Part shown: positions 8,583 to 17,362 of the stretch, one piece after another
Position numbering within the stretch: position 1 is the first letter of the stretch
How the letters are laid out: each line of letters starts with the position of its first letter
Source: Lentibacter sp. XHP0401
GTDB taxonomy: Bacteria > Pseudomonadota > Alphaproteobacteria > Rhodobacterales > Rhodobacteraceae
DNA length: 64,000 nt
NCBI RefSeq assembly: GCF_025751535.1
Contig: NZ_JAOWLC010000004.1
Coordinates: 1-64,000 of the forward strand
Direction of reading: 5' to 3'
Translations under genes and position numbers: made by a program
The notes under the pieces: generated by a model
What the model saw: the letters and a program-made list of their open reading frames with translations, nothing else
Databases searched by the model: none
Told to the model about the DNA's origin: nothing

Positions 8583-9527
8583 ATGAAAATAGCAATCGTC
8601 GGCGCTGGTGCGATGGGGTGCCTATTTGCTTGGCAGCTAGTAAAAGCCGGCGCTGATGTGGTGGCGATCGACCCATGGAAAGAACATATCGACGCGATCA
8701 GAAGCAACGGACTCGTGGTTGAAAAGGACGGCGGAACACTGAATGTGCCGCTCACTGCTGTGACTTCGCCTGCAGATGTGGGCCCTTGCGATGTTGTCAT
8801 GTTTTTTGTGAAATACGGCCATACGGCAAAAGCAGCACAAATGGCACTGCCCTTGGTTGGAGACAATACATTGCTTGTGACATTGCAAAATGGCATCGGC
8901 AACCCTGAGCTAATTGCTGAAGCTATTCCGGATAATCCTGTCGCCTATGGGCTGACGACCTTAACCAGCGAAATGCTCGGCGCAGGCCGGATTGAGGCTA
9001 GCTTCTCTGGTCGTGGCGAAACCTATTTCTGGCGCCAAAATGGACAGCCGGATGCGCGCGACACCGCTCTGCATGATCTGTTGAATAAGGGCGATTATGC
9101 TGCAGCATTAGACCCTGAAATCGATCTCCGAATATGGAAAAAGCTGATTATTAATTGCTGTTTTAACCCTATCTGTGGATTGCTCGACTGCAATGTTGGT
9201 GAAACGATGGTTGATGAAGAAGCGGCCCTAATTTTTGACGGTTTAATTTCCGAACTTGCCACCATCGCGCATAAAAAAGATATCGATATAACCACGCAAT
9301 CTGCGCGGGACTATCTGAACGATGTTGGTCGCGATGCTGCGTCACATATCCCGTCGATGACTATCGATCTTCGTGCTGGCAGGATAACTGAAATCGACTG
9401 CTTAAACGGTGCGATTGTGCGCGAGGGCGTGCGGCAGGGTATCTCGACACCGACCCACACCCTTGTTTGCAATCTAATCCGCATGCGCGAAAATATCGCT
9501 CAGCGGCGAAGCACCAAGGCAGCTTGA
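8583..9527 (+). CDS. ketopantoate reductase-family (ApbA/PanE-like) oxidoreductase
   Basis: A 314-residue NAD(P)-dependent enzyme. The N-terminal Rossmann motif GAGAMG (residues 7-12) and the C-terminal helical domain with WKKLIINCCFNP (about 182-193) and EIDCLNGAIV (about 275-284) match the ApbA/PanE family, including the Lys, Asn and Glu that hold the 2-hydroxy/2-oxo acid. GGAGAA precedes ATG 8583. A biosynthetic panE is usually with panB/panC; here it sits between a TRAP importer and a 2-hydroxy-acid oxidase, so a catabolic or salvage role on a pantoate-like acid is inferred. The exact substrate is not readable. Confidence 0.8.
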   Translation: MKIAIVGAGAMGCLFAWQLVKAGADVVAIDPWKEHIDAIRSNGLVVEKDGGTLNVPLTAVTSPADVGPCDVVMFFVKYGHTAKAAQMALPLVGDNTLLVTLQNGIGNPELIAEAIPDNPVAYGLTTLTSEMLGAGRIEASFSGRGETYFWRQNGQPDARDTALHDLLNKGDYAAALDPEIDLRIWKKLIINCCFNPICGLLDCNVGETMVDEEAALIFDGLISELATIAHKKDIDITTQSARDYLNDVGRDAASHIPSMTIDLRAGRITEIDCLNGAIVREGVRQGISTPTHTLVCNLIRMRENIAQRRSTKAA

Positions 9528-9536
9528 GAAAAAATC

Positions 9537-10676
9537 ATGCGACATCCAATCAGCACCCATGACTACCGGTATCTGGCCCGGCGACGTCTGCCCCGTATGG
9601 TTTTTGACTTTCTCGAAGGCGGTGCTGAAGATGAAAATGGGCTGATCCACAATCAGACAGCTTTTGATCGCTGGCAGTTCCTACCGCGGCGCCTGATAAA
9701 TGTCAGTCAACGCAGCCTCCAGACAGAATTGTTTGGAAAACACCACGCTCTGCCGCTTTACCTTTCACCCACCGGACTGAACGGTGTTCTGCGGCCCGGT
9801 GCCGATGCGATGCTCGCGCGGGCTGCGGCGGCCAAAGGCATTCCCTTTGCACTTTCGACAGCTTCAAACATGTCAATTGAAGAAATTGCGCGAGCAGGCG
9901 ATGGTGAAAAGTGGTTCCAATTATATGTTATGAGCCGCGAGGTTGCCGAGGTTATGTGCCGTCGTGCGCTGGATGCTGATTATGACGCCCTGATCCTGAC
10001 TGTAGATGTGCCGGTAAACGGTTACCGCGAGCGGGACATGCGGTCACGCTTTGGTGTGCCCCCGTCTTATGGTCCTCGCATGTTGATCGACGGTGCATTG
10101 CATCCACGATGGTCTATTGATCTTTTGCGCAATGGCATCCCCAAGCTTGCAAATTTTGAAACTTTGGACGCGCCATCACCAGAGTTACAAGCAGCCTTGT
10201 TGCAGCGACAGATGGATTCCAGCTTCGATTGGGATGCTTTGGTTGCCCTACGCGACATCTGGCCGAAGCGTTTGATCGTGAAAGGTATAATGCGTAAAGA
10301 AGATGCACAGCGGTGCGCTACGCTGGGGGTTGATGCGGTAATCCTGTCAAATCATGGTGGGCGGCAGATAGATGGTTGCGCCGTGCCAGTTGATGTATTG
10401 GGTGAAGTTTCAGAGGCGGTCGATATACCGGTTCTGGTTGACAGTGGAGTCCGGCGAGGTTCTGATGCGATCAAATGTCTGTGCCGGGGTGCGGCCATGA
10501 TTGGAATCGGACGAGCGGCGCTATACGCGGTAGCTGCGCGTGGACAGTTGGGTGTTGAACATCTTCTCGAAATCTTGATAGATGAAATGGACAGGACGCT
10601 TGCTTTAGTCGGTTCACGTTCCCCATCGGAGCTAACACCTGACTTGCTTCTCGATGCAGAAAATCGCGACTTCTAA
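9537..10676 (+). CDS. FMN-dependent alpha-hydroxy-acid dehydrogenase/oxidase
   Basis: A 379-residue member of the FMN family that includes L-lactate dehydrogenase LldD, mandelate dehydrogenase and glycolate oxidase. Visible landmarks are FDFLEGGAEDE near residue 15-25, LSPTGLNGVLRPGAD (about 75-90), WFQLYV (about 123), TVDVPVNGYRERDMR (about 155-170), the catalytic VILSNHGGRQIDG (about 265-277, His and Arg acting on the substrate) and VDSGVRRGSDAIKC. It starts nine bases after the reductase stop, so they are one operon. It would oxidise a 2-hydroxy acid to the 2-oxo acid, the opposite chemistry to the upstream reductase, which suggests interconversion of imported hydroxy/oxo acids. An IS begins 18 bases after its stop. 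Confidence 0.88.
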   Translation: MRHPISTHDYRYLARRRLPRMVFDFLEGGAEDENGLIHNQTAFDRWQFLPRRLINVSQRSLQTELFGKHHALPLYLSPTGLNGVLRPGADAMLARAAAAKGIPFALSTASNMSIEEIARAGDGEKWFQLYVMSREVAEVMCRRALDADYDALILTVDVPVNGYRERDMRSRFGVPPSYGPRMLIDGALHPRWSIDLLRNGIPKLANFETLDAPSPELQAALLQRQMDSSFDWDALVALRDIWPKRLIVKGIMRKEDAQRCATLGVDAVILSNHGGRQIDGCAVPVDVLGEVSEAVDIPVLVDSGVRRGSDAIKCLCRGAAMIGIGRAALYAVAARGQLGVEHLLEILIDEMDRTLALVGSRSPSELTPDLLLDAENRDF

Positions 10677-10694
10677 GAAAAACGCTCTTCAAGT

Positions 10695-11558
10695 GGCCCT
10701 GTAAGAGCAAACTGGCTTGAGCCGGGCAGAGCGCTCCCCTTGGCACTGTCAGAAGAAAACTTGTTGAGGCAGGCAGGGTGAGAAATTAGCGTTGCGGTAT
10801 GACCAAACACAGCCCTTTCCGCTACTTCAAGACGAGCCCAGAGATCATCCGTTTAGCAGTGATGATGTACGTTCGTTTCCCGCTTTCGCTTCGTAATGTG
10901 GAGGGTCTTTTGCATGAACTTGGTATCGACATCAGCCACGAAACGGTTCGGTATTGGTGGAGCAGATTTGGCCCGTTGTTTGCCGCAGAGATCGGAAGAA
11001 AAGGGTCAGTCAGATGCGCGCCTATTCGAATTGGCAATGGCACTTGGACGAGGTGTTCGTGAAGATCAACGGCGTGACGCACTATCTTTGGCGGGCGATT
11101 GATCACGAAGGTGAGGTGCTGGAAAGCTACGTCACGAAACGTCGTGATCGTAAAGCGGCGTTGAAATTCCTCAGAAAGTCAATGAAGCGCTACGGCCAGC
11201 CAGAGATCATCGTAACAGACAAACTGAAGTCTTACGGCGCCGCAATGAAAGTCATTGGCAACGTGTCAAAGCAGGAAACGGGGCACCGGCAAAACAACCG
11301 GGCCGAAAACTCCCATCTGCCATTTCGACGACGAGAACGCGCCATGCTGCGCTTCAGGCAGATGCGGTCTCTACAGAAATTCGTTGCCGTGCAGTCCTCA
11401 ATTAACAACCACTTCAACAAGGAACGACACCTTTACTCTCGAGATAACTTCAAACTCAATCGAGATGCCGCTCTTAACGAGTGGCGTTGTCTTTGTGCCT
11501 CATAATGGGCAGTGCTATTGCCGTAGCTGAGGCTGGTTCGTATTTGTCTGACAACGCC
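10695..11558 (+). mobile_element. IS6-family insertion sequence, inactive copy
   Basis: About 0.86 kb. The left end GGCCCTGTAAGAGCAAAC and the reverse-complemented right end GGCGTTGTCAGACAAATAC form imperfect inverted repeats, shared with the copy at 39260-40077 (left end GGTCCTGTCAGAGCAAAC). Flanking octamers differ (CTTCAAGT versus CATCAGGG), so there is no target duplication, as in an old or recombined copy. Its transposase gene has a frameshift. Confidence 0.8.
10799..11505 (+). pseudogene. IS6-family transposase with a one-base deletion
   Basis: The first 66 or so codons (MTKHSPFRYFKTSPEIIRLA onward) and the remainder (MRAYSNWQWHLDEVFVKING through DAALNEWR) lie in different frames. Comparison with the intact 235-residue copy at 39317 shows a one-base loss near 10995-11010, between the HTH and the first catalytic Asp. 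The DDE residues are otherwise present. The N-terminal product alone would be an 87-residue DNA-binding fragment. Confidence 0.85.
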
Positions 11559-11795
11559 CATCAGGGCCAGTGGAGGCAATGCCAAAACATGAACAGGCCG
11601 GACAGACGACGGTACTGACGAAAATGACCGCAAACATCGCCAGAAAACGCTTGCAATGCAGGAGCCACCCACAGATGCCGTTCACCGACTGGTCAAGATG
11701 CTGCGGGCGCAGCCCGCATTGCGGACATTGGTTCTGATTGCATCAATGTAGGGCCAACTTTTTGACAAGTTCGAAGTCTACAAGATGTTGATATC

Positions 11796-12500
11796 GTGAA
11801 TATTGGACTGGAACAAAGCATGGGATCTTCAATTGCTCTTTTTGTTGATGGAGACAACATCAGCCCTTGTTTCAGCGAAGAGATAATGGCCTTCGCACGG
11901 CAACTGGGGCGTTTAGATGTTGTCCGCGTGTACGGTGGCGCGCATCCGGCCTCGGGATGGATGGAAGCTGCAGGTTTTCGCTTTATCCATGCAGGGCCAG
12001 GAAAGAACGGTGCAGATATTCTACTTTCCATCGACGCCATCGAGGCCTGCCAAGCCAATGAGATAAAAGCATTCGTCATAGCAACGTCAGACGGGGATTT
12101 TTCCCATCTTGCTTACCGACTTCGTGAACGAGGGTGTGAGGTGTATGGTCTTGGCGAAGACAAGGCACCAGTCTTGTTCCGTGCGGCCTGTACCGAATTC
12201 TCGACCGTGGCCTCAAAGGGTAGTGCCATGCCAGCAAATTCAACAATCCAGCAACGCTTTAGCCCAACTAAGCTAGACGAAAAAATCCGCGCAATGATCG
12301 CCATTCACAGCAAAAAAGGATCTGGAATGCGGATTTCGGAATTGGCACCTAAAATGCATTCTTCGCATGGCGTGAAGATCAGCTCACATGTCGAGCGGAC
12401 CTGGCGCGCCTATCTCTCGAAGCGCCCAGAACTCTATCAGCTTGACCCACGGGGGCCGGAGGCCAAGGTTAGATTTGTGCCTCAAGGTTTTGATAACTGA
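11796..12500 (+). CDS. NYN-domain (LabA/DUF88-like) protein with OST-HTH/LOTUS domain
   Basis: A 234-residue cytoplasmic protein. Residues about 10-150 form a PIN-like NYN nuclease fold: ALFVDGDNIS supplies the first acidic residues, KNGADILLSIDAIE the central pair and VIATSDGDFSHLAYRLRERG the third set, so all acidic positions expected for metal-dependent RNase activity are present. Residues about 165-232 (MRISELAPKMHSSHGVKISS) fit an OST-HTH/LOTUS RNA-binding domain. Start 11796 or ATG 11820 (MGSSIALF). It stands alone between an IS6 copy and an autotransporter gene. RNA processing or decay is the likely role; the target is unknown. Confidence 0.8.
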   Translation: MNIGLEQSMGSSIALFVDGDNISPCFSEEIMAFARQLGRLDVVRVYGGAHPASGWMEAAGFRFIHAGPGKNGADILLSIDAIEACQANEIKAFVIATSDGDFSHLAYRLRERGCEVYGLGEDKAPVLFRAACTEFSTVASKGSAMPANSTIQQRFSPTKLDEKIRAMIAIHSKKGSGMRISELAPKMHSSHGVKISSHVERTWRAYLSKRPELYQLDPRGPEAKVRFVPQGFDN

Positions 12501-12893
12501 GAGAACGGCCCAGAGCAGACAGTCATGAAATATGCAGCGGATGACAGCTTTGGCCCATAAGTCGGATATGGTTTACGTGACGCAAAATTTGTTGAATTCT
12601 GCAGACGAGCGGCAGCAACAGGGTTCACAGGTTTCGATAGGTGTGACCAAAATACCGCACAGACCATTGTTTTCCAAAGACGAGCTATTAGACGCTTTCA
12701 CGACTGCTTTCAAAGACAGAATGTGCCGGAGCTTGAGAATCTCCGGTGCCACAGGCCTCACCGGTAAGATGTCGGCTTTTGGGAAGATCCGAAGGCGCGC
12801 TTTTGCGCCTTACCGTCGCAAGCAACTGGCTCAATGAACGCGGCACGGTCGAATGACTGCGCCACCATTGGGGTATGTTGTTTGTTCTTCATG
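12501..12893 (+). other. non-coding stretch before the autotransporter gene
   Basis: No convincing gene. A 101-codon open frame (12532-12837) has no ribosome site or recognisable motif. A small hairpin (AAGGCGC/GCGCCTT) lies near 12795. The leader of the autotransporter presumably starts in the second half. Confidence 0.4.
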
Positions 12894-12909
12894 CCCCAGT
12901 TTTATGGGG
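12894..12909 (+). promoter_or_regulatory. hairpin covering the autotransporter ribosome site
   Basis: CCCCA-GTTTTA-TGGGG can fold so that the GGGGA ahead of ATG 12915 is base-paired. This could reduce initiation at 12915; a second ATG at 12927 with GGGGAAG lies just downstream. Only five base pairs, so weak. Confidence 0.3.
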
Positions 12910-12914
12910 AATAC

Positions 12915-15725
12915 ATGGGGAAGAAAATGACCGCACAAAATTTTCTGAAACACATCGCACTGGCTTTTGCCACACTGTGGTGCATCACAGCAGCCACTGA
13001 GAAAGCCAGCGCGCAGGCGACAGACACAACGCCGCCACGCATCCAGTCGATCACACGTTATGATCCTGTGGACCAATTTACCAGTGAGACGGAAGTGGTA
13101 TGGGAAGTGACCTTCACCGAAGATGTCACCGATGTCGATATTGTTGGGGATTTTGTCGTTAGCACATCTATTGGCTCTGTCTCTCCTGGGGCATTCCCTG
13201 GGGTTCAAGTCACGCCGAGCGTCTATCGCTTCACGCTGCGGTTCTCTTATCCCGTGACCAATGGAACCGGAAGTGTGCAGCTCGTTCCAAGAGGCACTGC
13301 CACCATCTATGACACGGCGGGTAACGCCATGACGGATTTCAGTATCATCGGTGTGAATGAGGCCTACAGTCCCGACAATGTGAACCCGACGCTGTCGATC
13401 ACCTCTTCGTCCAGCCTCCCAACCAACAACGCGGTTACTCCGCTTACGTTCACCTTTTCCGAAACCGTCACCGGTTTTGATGTGAGCGATCTGACGCTCA
13501 GCACCGGCGCCGGCTCTTTCTCGAATTTCAGCGGTAGCGGGACCACATATACTGCGGATCTCACGCTTAGCTCCACCGGGGCGTTTCAGGTCTCCGTTGC
13601 GGCCGCGACGGCCATTGACCGGGCCGGAAATTCGAACACCGGCGCGACACTCAATGGCACGCGGGATGTGACGGCGCCGAGCGCTGTGCTCTCCGCAATC
13701 CCCACCGAGGTGAACGGCCCCTTCGATGTGACCGTGACCTTCAATGAGGACATGACCGGATTTGCGCTTGGCGATTTCACCGTGGTGAATGGCACGGCGT
13801 CGAACCTTCAGGCTGTCTCTGCACAGGTCTACTCTGCCACGATCACGCCTGATGCTGACGGCTCGGTCACCGTGTCGGTCCCCGTGAGTGCTGCAACGGA
13901 TGCAGCGGGCAATGGCAACACCGCCTCAAACACGGTGAGCACCACAGCGGATGTGACTCGTCCGTCGGTGACGCTCGATGTGCCGACGGGGCTGGTGAAC
14001 GCGCCCTTCACGCTGACGATGACCTTCTCCGAAGAGGTGACGGGCGTGGCTCTGGGCCACATTGTGGTCAGCAATGGCGCGGCCTCGAATTTGCAGCGAA
14101 CCAGTGCGACCGTTTACACGGCCACCATCACCCCTGACACGGACGGGGTCGTGACGGTCAATTTTCCCGAGAACGCCGTGACGGATGATGCAGGGCTCGG
14201 CAACGAGGCGGCGACGGCTGCGACCAACACCGCCGACCTGACCGATCCGACGCCGACCCTTGCGGCAACGCCGGCCTTCCCGGGCACGCCCTACGCGGTG
14301 ACGATCAGCTTCGGCGAGGATGTGACCGGTCTGGAATTGAGCGATTTCTCTACCACAAATGTCGATCTCTCCACCTTGTCGGGCAGCGGTGACACCTACA
14401 CGCTTCAGGCCACAGGGACAGACTTCGCGCAATCGATCCAGCTTGGTGCAAACACGGTTCTCGACGCGGCAGGCAATAACAACGTAGCCTCGAACATCAT
14501 CTCCGTCGTGCCCGACGGCGTTGCGCCGGGCCTGACGATTTCGGGCGTTCCGGTGTCGATCACGCGTGGCACGAGCTTCGTCGCGACATTTACCTTCACC
14601 GAGAATGTCACCGGATTTGAGGCGTCGGATATTTCTATCACGAACGCGGCGATGGGCACGCTCACGGGGAGCGGGTCGGTCTATTCGGCCACCATCACGC
14701 CAGACGATCGCGGCGATGTCACTGTCTCCGTTGCAGACGGTGCAGCGCAGGACATGACGGGCGAGCCGTCTGTGGCGGCCTCCGCCGTGGCACAGCTCGA
14801 CACATCGGCGGAGCAAAGCGAAGCGATTGCGCATTTCTTGCAAGCCCGCTCCCGCAGTCTGATCCAGAACCAGCCGGACGTGTCCCGTTTCGTCACCGGA
14901 CAGCGCACGGGCAATGCGACCGTTAGTTTCTCTCGCGGAGGCGGCGAGTTCGCTTTGAGTTCCCGCGGGAACGGCCCTTTGTGGATAGCGGTCTCTGGGT
15001 CATGGTCGGATAGTGACACCGAAGACATGAGCTATGGCCTCGCGTCTCTCGGCTACCACACCGAGCTTTCTTCGGGCACGATCTTCGGCGCGATGGTGCA
15101 ATATGACATCGCGGAACAAGAGGACGCGCAGGGAACCACGGTTGAGGGCACAGGTTGGCTCGTCGGGCCGTATTTTGCCTCCCAGATCGGCGATCATCCG
15201 TTCTTTGTCGATGGTCGGCTGTTGTTCGGCGAGACCGACAACGACATCACCCTGTCCTCCGGTCAAACGGGGAGCTTCACGGGTGACCGGATGCTGGCCT
15301 CCTTGGGGGCGCAGGGGCGCGTCCAGATGGACAAGGGCTGGACCCTCATTCCCAACCTGACGTTGAGCCATGTCAGTGATTCCCAGAACACCTACGTCAG
15401 TGGCGGCACAGTTGTTCCGGAGCAAAAGGTGACCCTCACTGAACTTGCCGCCGGTTTGGATTTTGAGGTGCCGATCCTTGTGCCCGAAGGCGATCTGATG
15501 CTCGATTTCGGGATTTCCGGAATCTACAGCTACACCAAAGGCAGCGGCGCCGCCAGTGCCTACATCACGGAAGAAGAAGGCTACCGAGGCCGCGTGGATG
15601 TCGGTCTGAGCTACGACAACGGAAACGGCTTGAGAACGTCCGGTGCGGCTTTCGTTGACGGTCTGGGCGGCGACACGGATGTATCCAGCTACGGCTTGTC
15701 TTTTAAGGTTGCCTTTACGTTCTGA
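12915..15725 (+). CDS. autotransporter with six Ig-like repeats and C-terminal beta-barrel
   Basis: About 936 residues, exported and then inserted into the outer membrane. A signal peptide (LKHIALAFATLWCITAATEKASA) is followed by six Ig-like domains of about 95 residues, each with a TFTE(N/D)VTGF-type strand and a DAAGN-type turn before the next repeat. From about residue 640 to the end is an autotransporter beta-domain (LWIAVSGSWSD start, SLGYHTEL, strands ending in the terminal aromatic F). This is a type V secreted surface protein, plausibly an adhesin. Start 12915 or 12927; both have GGGGA-like ribosome sites. The gene looks richer in G+C than its neighbours by eye, hinting at transfer. 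No processing protease is adjacent. Confidence 0.82.
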   Translation: MGKKMTAQNFLKHIALAFATLWCITAATEKASAQATDTTPPRIQSITRYDPVDQFTSETEVVWEVTFTEDVTDVDIVGDFVVSTSIGSVSPGAFPGVQVTPSVYRFTLRFSYPVTNGTGSVQLVPRGTATIYDTAGNAMTDFSIIGVNEAYSPDNVNPTLSITSSSSLPTNNAVTPLTFTFSETVTGFDVSDLTLSTGAGSFSNFSGSGTTYTADLTLSSTGAFQVSVAAATAIDRAGNSNTGATLNGTRDVTAPSAVLSAIPTEVNGPFDVTVTFNEDMTGFALGDFTVVNGTASNLQAVSAQVYSATITPDADGSVTVSVPVSAATDAAGNGNTASNTVSTTADVTRPSVTLDVPTGLVNAPFTLTMTFSEEVTGVALGHIVVSNGAASNLQRTSATVYTATITPDTDGVVTVNFPENAVTDDAGLGNEAATAATNTADLTDPTPTLAATPAFPGTPYAVTISFGEDVTGLELSDFSTTNVDLSTLSGSGDTYTLQATGTDFAQSIQLGANTVLDAAGNNNVASNIISVVPDGVAPGLTISGVPVSITRGTSFVATFTFTENVTGFEASDISITNAAMGTLTGSGSVYSATITPDDRGDVTVSVADGAAQDMTGEPSVAASAVAQLDTSAEQSEAIAHFLQARSRSLIQNQPDVSRFVTGQRTGNATVSFSRGGGEFALSSRGNGPLWIAVSGSWSDSDTEDMSYGLASLGYHTELSSGTIFGAMVQYDIAEQEDAQGTTVEGTGWLVGPYFASQIGDHPFFVDGRLLFGETDNDITLSSGQTGSFTGDRMLASLGAQGRVQMDKGWTLIPNLTLSHVSDSQNTYVSGGTVVPEQKVTLTELAAGLDFEVPILVPEGDLMLDFGISGIYSYTKGSGAASAYITEEEGYRGRVDVGLSYDNGNGLRTSGAAFVDGLGGDTDVSSYGLSFKVAFTF

Positions 15726-15868
15726 TCGGGAGCGCTCCAAAAGGCGAAAAATCCTACGCCCGCTGACCATTGGTTGGCGAGCGTTCTGTTTCGCATATTG
15801 CTTAACGTCCGCAGAGCCGACATCTGAAACCTCTGCAGCGAAGGTCGGCAATCCGCCGCCTATCCCTC

Positions 15869-16129
15869 CTATCCATATGGGACTGATGCGCTAACCGCCA
15901 CCCCGACGGCATCTTTGCTACGCGGCGAAGGACGCCGATTGCGACAGGTAGCACAGATCAAGGCTGCGGCACCCTGAAGCGGTATTGGTGCATCACAACG
16001 ACGACATTTGATGGTCCTTTGCAGAAACGCTTGAGCAAATTGGTATCGACAACTCGGGCAGCGTCCGGCTGCGGCACGTGGGATTGCAGATGTGCAAGAG
16101 GGGCAATTAAAAGGTAGGTGTAGGGTCAT
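15869..16129 (-). CDS. small double zinc-ribbon protein
   Basis: An 86-residue protein with two zinc-ribbon knuckle pairs: CPSC (residues 9-12) with CPSC (24-27), and CRRC (42-45) with CATC (59-62). The C-terminal 25 residues are basic and polar without structure. GGAGAG lies seven bases before the ATG, supporting expression. Function is unknown; such ribbons bind nucleic acid or proteins. It is followed upstream on the same strand by the Rnk-type gene at 16272-16706 after a 142-base gap containing a CCTCCCGGG-type hairpin (around 16181-16225). Confidence 0.6.
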   Translation of the reverse strand: MTLHLPFNCPSCTSAIPRAAAGRCPSCRYQFAQAFLQRTIKCRRCDAPIPLQGAAALICATCRNRRPSPRSKDAVGVAVSASVPYG

Positions 16130-16271
16130 GGCGTCTCTCCGGCCTTGATAAGTTTTGCCGTTATATCGGCGGCGGTTATCCCGGGAGGTGCGCCGTGCTG
16201 TTCACAGCATGTAACCACACCTCCCGGGCCGCACATGGATATTGCGCGCTCCTATTCTTGCGTTGGTCATG

Positions 16272-16706
16272 TTAGGCATCCTGTAGCGCTTCGCGTTCAA
16301 AGGTGGCCACCTTAAGAACCTTCAACTCGCGTCGATGCCCGTCCCGCGTCTCCCAATGGAACACGGCATCCTCGGCCAGCCCGATTAGCGCGATCCCGAT
16401 GGGAGTGATAACTGAAATCCAGCCTTTGGATATATCTGCATCCTGAGGGATGACCAAAGTGATTGTGTGATCCTGTCCGGTCAGTTCATCGCGGTAGGTG
16501 ACCTCACGGCCGATATCGACGACGTCCGGGCGCAGTCGGGACTGGGACACAATACGCGCGCGACCAAGCTCTTCAACCAGCAGTTCGGCCAGGTCAGTGT
16601 TGCGGCGCATCAAGCCTTCGGCCAGCGCCTCCAACTCGGCTAAACGGTTGCTGCTCAACACGATCTTAGGGCGACGTGTTCTACGGGGTTTAGAGGGAGC
16701 TGACAT
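16272..16706 (-). CDS. rnk: Rnk/GreA-GreB-domain protein (nucleoside diphosphate kinase regulator family)
   Basis: A 144-residue protein with an Rnk-type N-terminal helical segment (LAELEALAEGLMRR to LLVEELGRARIV, residues 22-55) and a GreA/GreB-like C-terminal domain (VTYRDELTGQDHTITLVIP, ISVITPIGIALIGL, residues 73-118). Rnk binds RNA polymerase near the secondary channel but lacks the long coiled coil of GreA. ATG 16706 is chosen because AAAAGGAAA precedes it; the longer frame to 16820 overlaps the upstream gene. It lies 61 bases after another GreA-domain gene, with which it is probably cotranscribed from the promoter near 17363-17390. The leader of that unit is shared in form with the one ahead of the paralogue at 22590. 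Confidence 0.85.
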   Translation of the reverse strand: MSAPSKPRRTRRPKIVLSSNRLAELEALAEGLMRRNTDLAELLVEELGRARIVSQSRLRPDVVDIGREVTYRDELTGQDHTITLVIPQDADISKGWISVITPIGIALIGLAEDAVFHWETRDGHRRELKVLKVATFEREALQDA

Positions 16707-16767
16707 AGGGTTTCCTTTTAAATAGATAAAGTCTGTTGCAATGACGAGGGGGGGTGCTGCTAAGGCG

Positions 16768-17217
16768 TTAAGTGCCGCTGACGTCCAGCACGACGAGGGT
16801 TTCGATCCACCCGTCGTCACGCAGCAGAGGCGCTCTTTGCATCTTGCGCATACCCAACATTGTCGCTCCCAGAAATGAGGTAACTGGAATGCAGCCGGCT
16901 TTATTACCGGGCACCAAGGTTAGTATACCGCTGCGAGCATTGCCGCCGCTGATCATGTATTTAATACGGCGCCCAGCCATCACGAGGCTTGCGGGTGTAG
17001 GTTCGGGAGAGTTTCGGGCCAAACGCAGTTTGTGGCGTAGAAAGCCTTCGATCAACGTCGGGTTTGGGCATTCCGCTGTTAGGTCGAGGCTAAGAAGCCG
17101 TTCAATACCGATCCGATCGGCTTGGGTGAGTTGAAAACGGCCCTTTAGCGGCGAGCATTTATGAGATGGCTGATATGGGCTGTCAGTTAGCAGATGCGCA
17201 GGATTGATGATGTGCAT
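16768..17217 (-). CDS. divergent Rnk-like protein with GreA/GreB-like C-terminal domain
   Basis: A 149-residue protein. The N-terminal helical part (LTQADRIGIERLLSL) is only loosely like Rnk, but the C-terminal half keeps the GreA-type strand pattern (VMAGRRIKYMISGG, LTLVPGN, IPVTSFLGATMLGMRK). GGGGGA precedes the ATG. It is the first gene after the structured leader at 17256-17360 and probably forms a two-gene operon with the Rnk at 16272. It is more diverged than the other two paralogues in the window and may bind polymerase differently or another partner. Confidence 0.65.
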   Translation of the reverse strand: MHIINPAHLLTDSPYQPSHKCSPLKGRFQLTQADRIGIERLLSLDLTAECPNPTLIEGFLRHKLRLARNSPEPTPASLVMAGRRIKYMISGGNARSGILTLVPGNKAGCIPVTSFLGATMLGMRKMQRAPLLRDDGWIETLVVLDVSGT

Positions 17218-17255
17218 GGTGATCCCCCAGAAAGGAAAGAAGTCTCAATGAACGA

Positions 17256-17360
17256 TTTGAGAGGCCCCGGGGAAAAAGAAACGCCTAAGCGTTCGCCACC
17301 CGGGGAAGGGGGCGGTTTAGAAGCAGAAACCGAAAATGATTCTCATGCATAACCATGAGG
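17256..17360 (-). ncRNA. structured 5' leader RNA, copy A (ahead of Rnk-like operon)
   Basis: On the minus strand the transcript would read CTAAACCGCCC (17320-17310) then TTCCCCGGGTGGC, an outer stem CCCCGG/CCGGGG (17265-17270 with 17300-17305) enclosing an inner stem AACGC/GCGTT with loop TTAG and a following TCTTTTT. A 26-base block (17295-17320) matches 24 of 26 positions of a block ahead of the second Rnk gene (23237-23262), and an AATGAT motif follows at the same distance. The inner stems differ in sequence yet both pair. It may be an attenuator, riboswitch-like leader or a released small RNA. Confidence 0.6.
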
Positions 17361-17362
17361 CA

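Noticed and set aside
12532-12837. 101-codon frame before the autotransporter
   Set aside because: No ribosome site, no motif, and it runs into the autotransporter leader.
13926-15851. Long minus-strand frames opposite the autotransporter
   Set aside because: They mirror a G+C-rich gene with strong codon bias; composition is Arg/His-rich and no domain is seen.
17341-17358. Fur-type box (AATGATTCTCATG) at the leader A promoter
   Set aside because: Resembles half of a Fur box, but the equivalent place in leader B fits less well, and nothing nearby concerns iron. Kept only as a possible operator.
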